DNA of 64,000 bases, from positions 558,001 through 622,000 of the forward strand of contig NZ_PGTC01000010.1 in NCBI RefSeq assembly GCF_002786295.1, written 5' to 3'. This stretch comes from Pseudooceanicola marinus. Lineage in GTDB: Bacteria; Pseudomonadota; Alphaproteobacteria; Rhodobacterales; Rhodobacteraceae. Shown here piece by piece: positions 1 through 10,929 of the stretch. Under the pieces are notes generated by a model that saw only the letters and a program-made list of their open reading frames with translations, searched no databases and was not told the origin of the DNA. Within the stretch, counting starts at the first letter, position 1; each line of letters starts with the position of its first letter. A program made the translations under genes and the position numbers.

Positions 1-581
1 CCCGCGGTCTGGCGGTCAGCACTTTTGACCGCGCCGAGGCCTTCCTGCAGGCTTTCGATCCCGCGCGCCCGGGCTGCCTGATCCTGGATTACGGGCTGCC
101 CGGCATGTCGGGGCTCGACCTGCAGGCGCAGGTGGTCGATCAGGGACACCCCCTGCCGATCATCTTCATCACCGGCCATGGCGGCGTGGGCGAGGCGGTG
201 CAGGCGATCCGCGGCGGGGCCATCGACTTTCTCGAAAAGCCCTTCCGTCAGGACCGTCTGATCGAACGGATTCAGGCCGCCCGCGGGGTCGCGGCCGAGA
301 TGGCTGCGGCCCGAGCCCAGCAATCCGAACTGACCGCGCGCCTGCGCCGCCTGACCCCCCGCGAGGCGGAGATCGTGCGGCACATGCTCGACACGCCGGC
401 CGAGATCTCCTCGAAGGAAGTCGGCCGGCATCTCGACATCTCGCCGCGCACCGTGGACCACCACCGCGCCCGGATCCTGGAAAAACTGGAAGTCGCCTCG
501 GTGATCGAGATCTTCGGCCTGGTGGCGGAACTGCCCCGCGACATGGTTGGCGACTTGCTGAGCAGCCTGATCGCGGAGTGA
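1..581 (+). CDS. FixJ/LuxR-type response regulator, 5' end cut off
   Basis: This is the C-terminal 192 residues of a two-component transcriptional regulator whose start lies before the window. The receiver part shows the phospho-acceptor Asp in LDYGLPGMSG (codon 87-89), the Thr in FITGHGG and the Lys in FLEKPF. The second half, from LTPREAEIV at about 351, is a LuxR/GerE helix-turn-helix with ISPRTVDHHRARILEKL as its recognition region. A receiver followed by a LuxR helix-turn-helix is the FixJ/TtrR layout, so the protein should bind DNA when phosphorylated. The partner kinase is probably upstream and is not visible. The gene converges on ilvC and shares the hairpin at 643-668. The target genes cannot be inferred. 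Confidence 0.9.
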   Translation, partial: RGLAVSTFDRAEAFLQAFDPARPGCLILDYGLPGMSGLDLQAQVVDQGHPLPIIFITGHGGVGEAVQAIRGGAIDFLEKPFRQDRLIERIQAARGVAAEMAAARAQQSELTARLRRLTPREAEIVRHMLDTPAEISSKEVGRHLDISPRTVDHHRARILEKLEVASVIEIFGLVAELPRDMVGDLLSSLIAE

Positions 582-642
582 GTTGCCCGGCAGGGGCGGC
601 CTGTCTCCCGGTGCCTCCGGCGAACGCCAGGGCACCAAAGGA

Positions 643-668
643 AAAGGCCCCGCATCTGCGGGGCCTTT
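643..668. terminator. Bidirectional terminator between the FixJ-like gene and ilvC
   Basis: A perfect 11-bp stem (643-653 with 658-668) closes a 4-base loop. The left arm starts with AAA and the right arm ends with TTT, so it can work in both directions between two convergent genes. Confidence 0.85.
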
Positions 669-698
669 CCGTTTCGTCCGATCTGGGCAGGGCCCGGA

Positions 699-1841
<1,143 letters not shown>

Positions 1842-1865
1842 TCAGAGTCTCCAGGTGAATAGATC

Positions 1866-2321
1866 ATGCTTGATGATGCCGACCGGCGTATCCTGCGCCA
1901 GATGCAGGCCGATCCCGGCGCTTCAAGCGCGCAGATCGCCGAGCGGGCCGGGCTGACCTCGGCCACCTGCTGGCGGCGGATCGAGAGGATGCAGGCGGCG
2001 GGCATCATCCGCGGCGTGCGCGCGGTGATCGACTGGCACGCCTTGGGCTATGAAGTCGAGGTGTCGCTGCGCATCATCCTGGACAAGAGCCAGCCGCGCG
2101 CCTTCGAGGATTTCGCCGATGCCGCCCGCAAGATCCCCGAGGTGCTGGAGATCCAGACCCTGCTGGGCCAGGTCGATGTGCGCATCGCCCTGATCGCCCG
2201 CGACCTGGCCCATTACCATGAGATCTACCGCTCGCGTATCCTGACCCTGCCGCATGTCACCGATATCGACGCGCTGATGCATGTGGCGCGGGTGAAATAC
2301 AACAACACGGTGCCCCTGTGA
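1866..2321 (+). CDS. Lrp/AsnC family transcriptional regulator
   Basis: This is a 151-residue feast/famine regulator. Residues 1-60 form the winged helix-turn-helix (LDDADRRILRQMQADPG, then SATCWRRIERMQAAGIIRG). The rest is the RAM/AsnC ligand-binding domain ending in MHVARVKYNNTVPL, close to the AVKTTTALPL ending of classical Lrp. Such proteins bind amino acids and act as dimers to octamers. The gene overlaps the next Lrp gene by 4 bases and diverges from ilvC, so control of branched-chain amino-acid synthesis is a reasonable inference. The effector is unknown. Confidence 0.93.
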   Translation: MLDDADRRILRQMQADPGASSAQIAERAGLTSATCWRRIERMQAAGIIRGVRAVIDWHALGYEVEVSLRIILDKSQPRAFEDFADAARKIPEVLEIQTLLGQVDVRIALIARDLAHYHEIYRSRILTLPHVTDIDALMHVARVKYNNTVPL

Positions 2322-2773
2322 TCGCCCTGGACGAAACCGACCGCGCCCTGCTGCGCGCCCTGGCCGAAGATGCCACGCAGGGCTCCGGCGCCCTTGGCCG
2401 CCGCCTCGGCCTGTCGCAACCCGCCACCTGGCGCCGCATCAAGCGGTTGGAAGAGGCCGGCGTCCTCGCCGGGCGCCGCCTCGATCTTGACCTGGGCGCG
2501 CTCGGCTTCGGCGTGACGGTCTTCCTCGGCATCAAGCTGGGCACCAAGGGCCGCGTCTCGCTGGAGGATTTCGAGCGCGCGGTCTCGGCGATCCCCGAGG
2601 TGCAGACGGTGGAACATATCCTGGGGGTCTACGACTACCGTCTGCGGGTCACAGCCCGCGACATCCCCGATTTCGAACGGGTCCTGCGCCGCCGCATCAT
2701 GACCCTGCCGGGCGTGGGCAGCGTGGATGCCAACGTCATGCTGTCCGAAGAACGCCTGCCTGGCCCGATCTAG
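2318..2773 (+). CDS. Second Lrp/AsnC family regulator
   Basis: This 151-residue protein starts with GTG inside the stop of the preceding Lrp gene (GTGA overlap), so the two are translationally coupled. It has the same build: helix-turn-helix in the first 60 residues (LSQPATWRRIKRLEEAGVL) and a C-terminal RAM domain ending NVMLSEERLPGPI. The two proteins are clearly divergent paralogues and could form hetero-oligomers, as some paired Lrp proteins do. That is inference. The effector is not evident. Confidence 0.9.
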   Translation: MIALDETDRALLRALAEDATQGSGALGRRLGLSQPATWRRIKRLEEAGVLAGRRLDLDLGALGFGVTVFLGIKLGTKGRVSLEDFERAVSAIPEVQTVEHILGVYDYRLRVTARDIPDFERVLRRRIMTLPGVGSVDANVMLSEERLPGPI

Positions 2774-2858
2774 GGCGGAGGGGCACCCTCGCACGCCATC
2801 CCACTCGTTCTATCCGATTGCCGGAAATACTCCGGGGTGAATGGCGCCTCAGGCGCTA

Positions 2859-2877
2859 GAGGGGCGGCGCCCCTTTA
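2859..2877 (+). terminator. Probable terminator of the lrp pair
   Basis: A short hairpin AGGGGC-GGC-GCCCCT (2860-2874) is followed by TTA. It lies after the Lrp pair and overlaps the end of the convergent monooxygenase gene. The stem is only 6 bp, so the call is tentative. Confidence 0.4.
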
Positions 2878-4074
2878 CCCTCGGGCGCCCAGACCCATCT
2901 GCATCAACACCTTGCGCACGGGTGCTGCGGAATAGAGCGCGTTCAGCCCGGCGGCGCGCAGGTCGCGCAGGGGCTGGGCCGAGATCTGGCTGGCGCGGTT
3001 CAGCGCGTCGATGCCGGCGGCGCGGATCTGCACCTCGCGGTGGCGGGCGCGGTGATAAGCCTCCATCATCTGCGCATCGCCCAGCCGGTCGGGGGCGGCC
3101 AGGATCAGCTCGCGCAGGGCGCGGAGGTCGCCCAGCGACATGTTCAGCCCCTGCGCCCCGATGGGCGGCACCACATGGGCGGCCTCGGCCATCAGGGCCA
3201 GGCGCTCGCCCGCCATGTGATCGGCCACCTGGGTGATGATCGGCCAGACAGACCGGCGGGTCAGCAGGCGCAGCTCTCCCAGGATGCCGACGCTGCGGCG
3301 GTTCATCTCCGCCTCGAACTCGGCGACCTCCATCGCCGCCAGGTCCTGCACCCGGGGGCCGTCCTCCATCCAGACCACGGCGGACGACGGGCGGCCGTCA
3401 TGATCGGGCAGGGGCACCAGAGTGAAGGGCCCGCCGGAACGGTGGATCTCGGTCGAGACGTTCTCATGCGGGATCGGATGCGACACCGAAAACGCCAGGG
3501 CCTTCTGCCCGTAGCGGCGGGTGGTGACGTTGATGCCCGCGGCCTGGCGCATGGGGGAATTGCGCCCGTCGGCGGCCAGCACCAGCTCGCAGCGCACGCG
3601 GCTGCCGTCGGTCAGCCCGACGCGCGCCTCGGCCTCGCGGGTGAAGAGGCTGCGGGTGCCGGTGCCGGGGCGGAACTCGACGTTGGGCAGATCCTCCAGC
3701 CGGGCCACCATCTCTCGGCGCAACAGCCAGTTGGGCAGGTTCCAACCAAAGGGCTTGTCCGAGATCTCGGTGCTGTCGAAGTCGCGCACCACGCGCGGCT
3801 CCGGCTCCGGCCCGCCGGCATCGACGATGCGCATGATGCGCAGGGGTGCCGCATGGGCGTCGAGACGGGCCCAGAGGCCTGCCTGCTCCAGCAGCTGCTG
3901 TGCCGGCTGCAGGAAGGCCGTGGTGCGCAGGTCGGCCCCTTCGGCCGCGCCGTCGGTGACCGGCGGCGTCGGGTCGAGACAGAGCACGCGGAACCCGTCC
4001 GCCCCCAGAACGGCCGCCGCGGACAGCCCCGCGACGCCCCCGCCCGAGATCACGATGTCGTATTGCGCGTCCAT
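2875..4074 (-). CDS. UbiH/UbiF/VisC family FAD-dependent monooxygenase
   Basis: The 399-residue product is a class A flavoprotein hydroxylase, probably one of the ring hydroxylases of ubiquinone synthesis. The N-terminus MDAQYDIVISGGGVAGLSAA is the Rossmann GxGxxG for FAD; LVLAADGRNS is the central DG motif; AEAAHVVPPIGAQGLNMSLGD replaces the usual GDAAH block, with Gly-Asp changed to Ala-Glu. The start at 4074 has AAGGAGG 7 bases upstream; an ATG 27 bases earlier is unlikely. Which ring position is hydroxylated cannot be read from the sequence. A small membrane-protein gene lies just upstream on the same strand. Confidence 0.88.
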   Translation of the reverse strand: MDAQYDIVISGGGVAGLSAAAVLGADGFRVLCLDPTPPVTDGAAEGADLRTTAFLQPAQQLLEQAGLWARLDAHAAPLRIMRIVDAGGPEPEPRVVRDFDSTEISDKPFGWNLPNWLLRREMVARLEDLPNVEFRPGTGTRSLFTREAEARVGLTDGSRVRCELVLAADGRNSPMRQAAGINVTTRRYGQKALAFSVSHPIPHENVSTEIHRSGGPFTLVPLPDHDGRPSSAVVWMEDGPRVQDLAAMEVAEFEAEMNRRSVGILGELRLLTRRSVWPIITQVADHMAGERLALMAEAAHVVPPIGAQGLNMSLGDLRALRELILAAPDRLGDAQMMEAYHRARHREVQIRAAGIDALNRASQISAQPLRDLRAAGLNALYSAAPVRKVLMQMGLGARG

Positions 4075-4120
4075 GTCCGGCCTCCTTCTGCCGTGGTTCA
4101 ACGGGCCCTCTACGCTATTC

Positions 4121-4357
4121 CTAGCCCCGCGTCAGCAGGATCAGGATCACGAACATCACCGGCACCGAGGCCAGGGCTGTCAGCCCGAGGGCCACAAGGC
4201 CCCAGGTTTTCACCGCCAGGATCAGGGCGGTCACGGCGATAAGGGCGGCATAGCCGATATTGCCACGGAAATCCCGCTCCAGATCGCGGATGATCCAGCC
4301 CAGCACGGGCACGAAATGGTAGGGTCGCCGGGGACCGGCGGCGCTGATGTCAGTCAT
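4121..4357 (-). CDS. Small membrane protein of unknown function
   Basis: The product has 78 residues. Residues about 33-53 (IGYAALIAVTALILAVKTWG) and 55-76 (ALGLTALASVPVMFVILILL) form two hydrophobic segments, preceded by a soluble stretch of about 30 residues. No known domain was recognised. It stands 46 bases upstream of the UbiH-like gene on the same strand and may be cotranscribed with it. Confidence 0.65.
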   Translation of the reverse strand: MTDISAAGPRRPYHFVPVLGWIIRDLERDFRGNIGYAALIAVTALILAVKTWGLVALGLTALASVPVMFVILILLTRG

Positions 4358-4429
4358 GGGTGTCCTCGCGTTTCCTGTCCCCTTCAGATGGGGGCAAAGG
4401 GCGCCGGAGGCAAAGCGACATCCTGCCGC

Positions 4430-5074
4430 TCATAGCAGGGATTTCAGGAACCCGCCCAGGTTGTCGGTATGGAAATGCACATGCTCGGCCTCGTGGGCCT
4501 CGGGGGCGACATGAACACAGCGCAGCCCCATGGCATGGGGCACGGCCAGGTTGCGCGGATCATCCTCGAACATGGCGCCGCGGGTCTGGTCGAATCCGTC
4601 GGTGCCGAAAACCGTGTCGAAGGCCGCGCGGTCGGGCTTCGGGTGGAAGCCCGCATGTTCCACCCCGTAGACCGCGTCAAACAGCCCCGACAGCCCGCGC
4701 GCTGCCAACACCCGTTCCGCATAGGGCGCGGTGCCGTTGGTGAAGACGATCTTGCGCCCCGGCAGGGCGCGGATGTGAGCGGCCAGCTCGGGGTCGTGCT
4801 CCAGGTGGTCCATGTTGATCTCGTGCACATGGGACAGGTAGGGGCCCGGGTCGACGTCATGCAGGCGCATCAGTCCGGCCAGCGTCGTGCCATGCTCGCG
4901 CCAGTAAAGGGCACGCAGCCGGTCGGCCTCGGCCCGGTCGACGCCAAGCGCCTCCATCACCCAGTTGGTCATCCGCACCTCGATCTGATCGAAGAGCCGC
5001 GCCTCGGGCGGGTAAAGGGTATTGTCCAGGTCGAAGACCCAGGTGGTGACGTGATCGAAGTGAGGCTTTGGCAT
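4430..5074 (-). CDS. Pyrimidine 5'-nucleotidase-type HAD hydrolase
   Basis: The 214-residue product is a HAD-superfamily phosphatase of the SDT1/PHM8-like group, which removes phosphate from pyrimidine nucleoside monophosphates. Motif I is VFDLDNTLYP with the two catalytic Asp; motif II is the Thr in KIVFTNGT; motif III is the Lys in FHPKPDRAAF; motif IV is AMFEDDPRNL. The cap is the alpha-helical C1 type between motifs I and II. It acts in the cytoplasm. The substrate is inferred from family resemblance. Confidence 0.85.
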   Translation of the reverse strand: MPKPHFDHVTTWVFDLDNTLYPPEARLFDQIEVRMTNWVMEALGVDRAEADRLRALYWREHGTTLAGLMRLHDVDPGPYLSHVHEINMDHLEHDPELAAHIRALPGRKIVFTNGTAPYAERVLAARGLSGLFDAVYGVEHAGFHPKPDRAAFDTVFGTDGFDQTRGAMFEDDPRNLAVPHAMGLRCVHVAPEAHEAEHVHFHTDNLGGFLKSLL

Positions 5075-5278
5075 GGCGCGACGCTACGCCCGGGCGCGAC
5101 GAAGCACAAGCGGCCCCGGGCGCGATGCGCGGCCCTTTGACGTCTTGGGTGGGGCCGCGTCAGGGGCGCAGCGGGTCGTCCCCGTTGCGGGCCTCGGGGG
5201 CTTTGTCGGGGCGCGATCCCTTGCACCTCCGCCCCGGCCTCGCCTAGGGTGTCGCGATGAGGAAAGGAGCCTGCCCCA

Positions 5279-5929
5279 ATGGCCACGAAACCCCCGCTGG
5301 GCGATGCCTATTCACTGATCCTGGAAGCCATTGACGTGGGCGTCTATCGCCCCGGTGACCGGCTGGTGGAAAGTGAACTGGCCGAGCGGTTCGGCGTCTC
5401 GCGCACGCCCATTCGCGAGGCCCTGCAGCGGCTGGAAACACAGCGCCTGCTGACCCGCGACGGGCGCTCGCTGATCGTGGCCTCGCTGGATCACAACCAG
5501 CTGGCCGAGCTTTACGTGGTGCGCGCCGAGCTGGAGGCGCTGGCCGCGGGGCTGGCGGCGCGCCATGCGACCGCCGAAGAGGTGCGGGTGTTGCAGGAAA
5601 TGGTCGCCCAGGACCGCCGACTGGCGGGCGACCCCACGGCGCTGGCGCGGGCCAACAAGCGGTTCCACCACCAGATCCACCTCGCCTCGCACAACCGGTT
5701 CCTGGTGCAGCAGCTGGACCTGGTGCATCGGTCCATGGCGCTATTGGCCACAACCTCGCTGGCGGCCGAGGGCCGGACCGAGGATGCGCTGAAGGAGCAT
5801 GAGGCCATCGTGCGTGCCATCGCGGCGCGGGACGAAGAGGCGGCCGCAGAGGCGCTGCGCACCCATATTTCCAAGGCCTTCGTCACCCGGCTGAAGCTGG
5901 ACGCGGAGCGTCACGAAGAGGGCATCTGA
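5279..5929 (+). CDS. GntR family regulator, FCD subgroup
   Basis: The 216-residue protein has an N-terminal winged helix-turn-helix (PGDRLVESELAERFGVSRTP and IREALQRLETQRLL, residues about 20-65) and an all-helical C-terminal FCD domain whose His/Asp residues usually bind a metal and an organic-acid ligand (RANKRFHHQIHLASHN). FCD regulators usually repress sugar-acid or amino-acid catabolic genes. AAAGGAGCC precedes the ATG. No obvious target gene is adjacent: the neighbours are a nucleotidase and a convergent glycosyltransferase whose end it overlaps by 19 bases. Confidence 0.9.
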   Translation: MATKPPLGDAYSLILEAIDVGVYRPGDRLVESELAERFGVSRTPIREALQRLETQRLLTRDGRSLIVASLDHNQLAELYVVRAELEALAAGLAARHATAEEVRVLQEMVAQDRRLAGDPTALARANKRFHHQIHLASHNRFLVQQLDLVHRSMALLATTSLAAEGRTEDALKEHEAIVRAIAARDEEAAAEALRTHISKAFVTRLKLDAERHEEGI

Positions 5930-7883
5930 CCGGCCGGCGGGCCTTGGTTCGCGTCTGGGGTCCGGGCAGCGGATGAGGCCGCGCCTGCCAGGGAATGACC
6001 GTGCTGGGTCTTGTCCCAGTAGAAGGGTTTCACCACCAGCTCGTAAAGCGCCTTGTAAACCGCCAGGCAGCCCAGCGGATAGTAGAAGTGCATCGTCGGG
6101 ACCCAAGGCCAGAGATGGCGATGCTCGGCGCGCCGCGTGGCGATCAGGCCGAAGGTGATGTTCTGCACCTCGGCGCAGAAGAACAGCACCGCGCAGGTCT
6201 TCAGCAGCGCCGGCGGCACCAGCGTCAGCAGCGGATGCGGCAGCCCGGCCAGCATCAGCCAGAAGGACCACAGAAGAGGCGCCAGCATGAACTGCGACAC
6301 CGCGGTGATGAAATGGGCGTGGAACCCGAGGCACCGCCAGGCCCCGAGGTCGCGGTAAAGGCGCGCGGGCCGGCGCAGGTGCACCAGGTAGGTCACGATA
6401 TACCCCTTCAGCCAGCGCGAGCGTTGCTTGACCCAGGGCAGGGGGTGGCAGGCGGCCTCTTCGCGGGTGGTGGTGTCCAGCAGCTCGGTCCGGAACCCAT
6501 GCCGGGCGATGCGGATGCCGAGGTCGGCGTCCTCGGTCACGTTATGGGCGTCCCAGCCGCCGAGGATTTCCAGCGCCGTGCGGCGCATGAACAGGGTCGT
6601 GCCGCCCAGGGGGATGGCAAAGCCCAGGCCGGCCATGCCGGGCAGCACCAGGCGGAACCAACTGTTGTATTCGATGGTGAAACAGCGGGCGAGCCAGTTC
6701 TGCCGCGGGTTGTAGTAGTCCAGCGCCCCCTGCAGGCAGACGACCTCCGCCGGGGCAGCGGCAAAGCGTGCGGCCACCTGGCGAAGTTGGTCGGGGTCCG
6801 GGGCGTCCTCGGCGTCATAGATGCCGATGATGTCGCCGCGGCAGAAATCCAAAGCGTAGTTCATCGCCCGGGGTTTCGTCTGCGGCGCCCCGGCTGGGAC
6901 GACGACGCAGCGGATCCAGGGCGGCAGGGTCAGATCGCGGATCGTGGTGCGGGTCACCTCGTCCGCCTCTTCCAGCACCAGGACCACGTCCAGGCGGTCG
7001 CGCGGGTAGTCCAGCCGATCCAGCCGTTTCAGCAGGGCGGCGGCGATGCGTCTTTCGCGAAAGAGCGGGACAAGGACCGATATCTCTGGCAGCTCCGCTT
7101 CTGGCGGGGGCAGGTCCGTTTGCGCCTCCGGCAGGGGCGCCTTTCGCCCCAGGTGGCGGAGGGCCGCGGCCCCTTTCAGGATCATCGCCAGCACCAGGGT
7201 CAGCACCGCCCAGCCTGTCAGAGCCAGAAGCACCGGGGCCGGATGCGCGATCAGCAGGGCGAGCCCCAGCAGGGCGAGGCCGAGCATCAGTCGCATCCGG
7301 CTGGCGGTCGCCGACCAGCCCCGGCAGCTCTCCGAGGGGGGAACACGGCAGGCCATCTTCCGTGTCAGCTCCGCCCGGCTGGCCTGGGCGACGGTCTGCT
7401 GAACCTCCTCGCGCCGCACGATCACCGGGCGCAGGCCAAGGCGCAGGTCGCGGCGCAGCCTGTAGGCGAGACTGGCCATCACCTCCGCGAAATGTTCGGG
7501 GCGGGCGGTGGCGCAGACCAGCACGTCGTCATGAAGGCGCCAGGGGACGATCTGGTGATGGAGGCAGAAGGCCGGGTCCAGCAGGGCCTGCAGCGCCGGG
7601 TCGGGCGGGGCCTCGGACAGTCCACCCGGTCGAGGCCATGCCGCTCGGCCATGAGATCCAGCAGGGTGCCTTCGTCGAGTTGGCCCGAGGCCCAGGCCGC
7701 CCGCAGTGTCGGATTGGGCGGCAGGGGGGGCTGTGCCGCGTCGCCCGAGAGAGGGGAGGGCAGGACAAAGGCCGTGCCGGCCTCCTGCAGGCCTCCGAAG
7801 GTGGGGTCGCGGAGTTCGTCGGACGCGACTGGGCCGGTCGGCACGGCGCATGTAGCCGAAAACTTCCGCGCGTTCGTTGCCAT
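5911..7883 (-). pseudogene. Processive family 2 glycosyltransferase, single-base frameshift near 7620
   Basis: Read as one gene this would encode about 657 residues. The N-terminal part begins MATNARKFSATCAVP and continues to MAERHGLDRVD, then the frame breaks; the next frame resumes at LSEAPPDPALQALLDP. Inserting one C after GTGGAC (plus-strand 7620/7621) restores a continuous protein. The first 190 residues resemble the MshEN/GspE N-terminal domain. Two membrane segments follow, then a GT2 catalytic domain with GIYDAEDAP, VTEDADLG and QRSRWLKG (D, D, D, QxxRW), as in cellulose-synthase-like enzymes, and more C-terminal membrane helices. It may be a real pseudogene, or an error in the sequence. 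The catalytic part alone remains open from about 7620 down. Confidence 0.75.
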
Positions 7884-8031
7884 GGACCGTCGACCTTCTG
7901 TCTGCTCCGCCCCCTGTCTCGCAAGACATCGTTAATTGGCCGTTAAAGCGAACTGAAGAGATGGTTAACGGGGGGCATCGGGGGCAGGTCCCCCGTCCCG
8001 CAAAAGCTGCACTGCGCCATGTCCGGCAAGC

Positions 8032-8064
8032 AAAGGGCGCCGCCGGTGTTTCCGGGGCGCCCCT
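8032..8064 (-). terminator. Terminator of carA
   Basis: A stem-loop pairs GGGCGCC (8035-8041) with GGCGCCC (8056-8062), with a further CCGG pairing inside. On the minus strand it is followed by TTTGCTT. It lies 30 bases after the carA stop. Confidence 0.65.
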
Positions 8065-8092
8065 AGGCATCTGTCATTCGCGATCAGGCGGC

Positions 8093-9262
<1,170 letters not shown>

Positions 9263-9505
9263 GGGCGACTCTCACGACTGGGGACAAATTGGCGCATAGC
9301 TATGAGCGGCACGGACAGAGGTCAAGACCCGTCGCGGCGCTGCGGGCCTTTGCGTCATGCCTAATTTGCAGGCCGGCCCTGCGGTGTGACCAGGCGCCGG
9401 GGCAGGGCGATTGACGCAGCGACGCCCCTGCGGTCCGGAACCTTGTGAGCGTAGGGCCGTTTCTATATGGTGGGCATCTGCAATCAACGCGAGGGTAGAA
9501 GCGAG

Positions 9506-9967
9506 ATGCAAGTGAGGGAACGGGTCAATACCGCCCTGAAACAGGCGATGAAGGACCGGGCCGGCGACAGGCTGTGCACCCTGCGGCTGATCAGCGCCGC
9601 CATCAAGGACCGGGACATCGCGACGCGCGGCGAAGGCAGTGAAGAGGGGGTCGGCGAAGACGAAGTGCTGGCAATCCTTGGAAAGATGGTCAAGCAGCGT
9701 CAGGAAAGCGCCCGCGTCTATGAGGAGGGCGGCCGCATCGATCTGGCCCAGCAGGAGCTGGAGGAGATCGAGGTGATCGAGGAGTTCCTGCCCCGCCGCC
9801 TGTCCGAGGACGAGGTGGAAAACGCCGTCGACGAGGCTGTCTCGGCCACCGGCGCCAACTCGATTCGCGACATGGGCCGGATCATGGGACACCTGAAGTC
9901 GCGCTACAGCGGCCAGATGGATTTTGGCTCGGTCGGTGCGAAGGTGAAGGCCCGTCTGGCCAGCTGA
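9506..9967 (+). CDS. GatB/YqeY domain protein
   Basis: The 153-residue protein is a stand-alone YqeY protein, related to the tRNA-binding tail domain of the GatB amidotransferase subunit. Typical segments are TLRLISAAIKDRDI, VLAILGKMVKQRQESARVY, EEIEVIEEFLPRRLSEDE and MGRIMGHLKSRY. The exact role is not settled in the family. The start at 9506 (MQVRERVN) is the family start; an upstream in-frame ATG at 9467 would add 13 atypical residues. It often lies next to carA and dnaG-rpoD, and it diverges from carA here. Confidence 0.9.
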   Translation: MQVRERVNTALKQAMKDRAGDRLCTLRLISAAIKDRDIATRGEGSEEGVGEDEVLAILGKMVKQRQESARVYEEGGRIDLAQQELEEIEVIEEFLPRRLSEDEVENAVDEAVSATGANSIRDMGRIMGHLKSRYSGQMDFGSVGAKVKARLAS

Positions 9968-9997
9968 CCGCGCCCTTCGGTGCATGAGAGATAGAGC

Positions 9998-10033
9998 AAG
10001 GGCCCGCGCCGCCTCCCGGCGCGGGCCCTTTGC
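9998..10033 (+). terminator. Terminator of yqeY
   Basis: A perfect 13-bp GC-rich stem (9998-10010 with 10018-10030) with a 7-base loop ends in CCCTTT. It lies about 30 bases after the yqeY stop. Confidence 0.85.
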
Positions 10034-10140
10034 ATGTCTGGCGGCCCGCCCGGGCCAGGGCTGGGCTGAGGGCGGCGGGGGCGGAACAGCGGCGCCCGGC
10101 GCGGCGTTTCCCTTCGAGACAGATCGGAAGGAGAGACCCG

Positions 10141-10323
10141 ATGAAAGCCCAATCGAAAAGCCAGCAGCGCGCCGCTGGCGCCGCCCTGTCCGCGAAGCGC
10201 GGCGAGAGCAAGGTGAAGGACCTGCAAGGCGCCTCGAAGGAGATGTACGACAGCATGACAGAGGCAGAGCTGGATGAGATGGCCTCGACCCCGCGCGAGG
10301 ACCTGCCCGAGGAGAAGGACTAG
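10141..10323 (+). CDS. DUF3008 family small protein
   Basis: This is a 60-residue basic-then-acidic protein beginning MKAQSKSQQRAAGAALSAKR and ending in an acidic tail with REDLPEEKD. The N-terminal SKSQQ-AAG-AL-AKRGE signature and the central KEMYDSMTEAEL are those of DUF3008, of unknown function. GGAAGGAGA stands before the ATG and fixes the start. Its TAG stop overlaps the stop of the convergent DUF2244 gene in the palindrome CTAG. Confidence 0.85.
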   Translation: MKAQSKSQQRAAGAALSAKRGESKVKDLQGASKEMYDSMTEAELDEMASTPREDLPEEKD

Positions 10324-10829
10324 AGGCGCGGCGCCCCGCCGTCCGGGCCGGCGGCGGCGCGCATCTCGCTGATGGCGGCCCGCAGCTCGGGGTAGAGGCG
10401 CTTGCGCTCCTCTTCCGACAGGAAGGCGCCGATCTCCACCTCGCGGCCATTGCCCGACAGGGTGACATAGTGCTTCACCGGGCCCGCGTCTTCGTGGGAG
10501 GTGACGCGCACCCAGTAGGGATTGCAGGCCCATTCCGCATGGGCGCCGCGGGGCCCATGGCGGGTCAGGCGGCAGCTGTCGGGGGTCAGCACCAGGTGTT
10601 CGGTGATCGCGCCATCGGCGTAGGACCGGCGCAGCCCCCACCACAATCCCCAGAGCGCCAGCATGGCAAAGGGCAGCAGACCCCAGAGGGCCAATGTGCC
10701 CAGGAAAGCCAGGATCGGCACGAGGACGAGGGTGAAGAACAGCAGGATCACCCCGGCGAAGCCGCGCGGTGACAGCGAGCGGTGCGGGCTGAGTTCCAGT
10801 TCGGTTTCCGTGGTCCAGCGGTAGGGCAT
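10320..10829 (-). CDS. DUF2244 family membrane protein
   Basis: The 169-residue protein starts MPYRWTTETELELSPHRSLS, the usual opening of DUF2244 proteins, followed by two membrane helices at about 31-70 (VILLFFTLVLVPILAFLG and LLPFAMLALWGLWWGLR) and a C-terminal soluble domain of about 90 residues. Family members are often found beside cytochrome oxidase genes in alphaproteobacteria, and ctaD lies just upstream on the same strand. A role in oxidase biogenesis is only an inference. The start at 10829 is preferred over an ATG 33 bases earlier because the family begins here. Confidence 0.8.
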   Translation of the reverse strand: MPYRWTTETELELSPHRSLSPRGFAGVILLFFTLVLVPILAFLGTLALWGLLPFAMLALWGLWWGLRRSYADGAITEHLVLTPDSCRLTRHGPRGAHAEWACNPYWVRVTSHEDAGPVKHYVTLSGNGREVEIGAFLSEEERKRLYPELRAAISEMRAAAGPDGGAPRL

Positions 10830-10878
10830 TGGCGGCTCCGCGCACAGGGGTCGTGACATCATCGGAAGGCTTGAAAGC

Positions 10879-10908
10879 AGAAGGGGCGCCCCGCCGGGCG
10901 CCCCTTCT
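10879..10908 (-). terminator. Terminator of ctaD
   Basis: A perfect 13-bp stem (10879-10891 with 10896-10908) with the loop CGCC lies 22 bases after the ctaD stop and separates it from the DUF2244 gene. Confidence 0.85.
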
Positions 10909-10929
10909 CGTTTCGGTCTCGCCCGCGGC

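Noticed and set aside
5995-7935. A 646-residue plus-strand open frame opposite the glycosyltransferase
   Set aside because: It is a GC-rich shadow frame dominated by Gly, Gln, His and Arg, with no family signature; the minus strand carries clear GT2 motifs.
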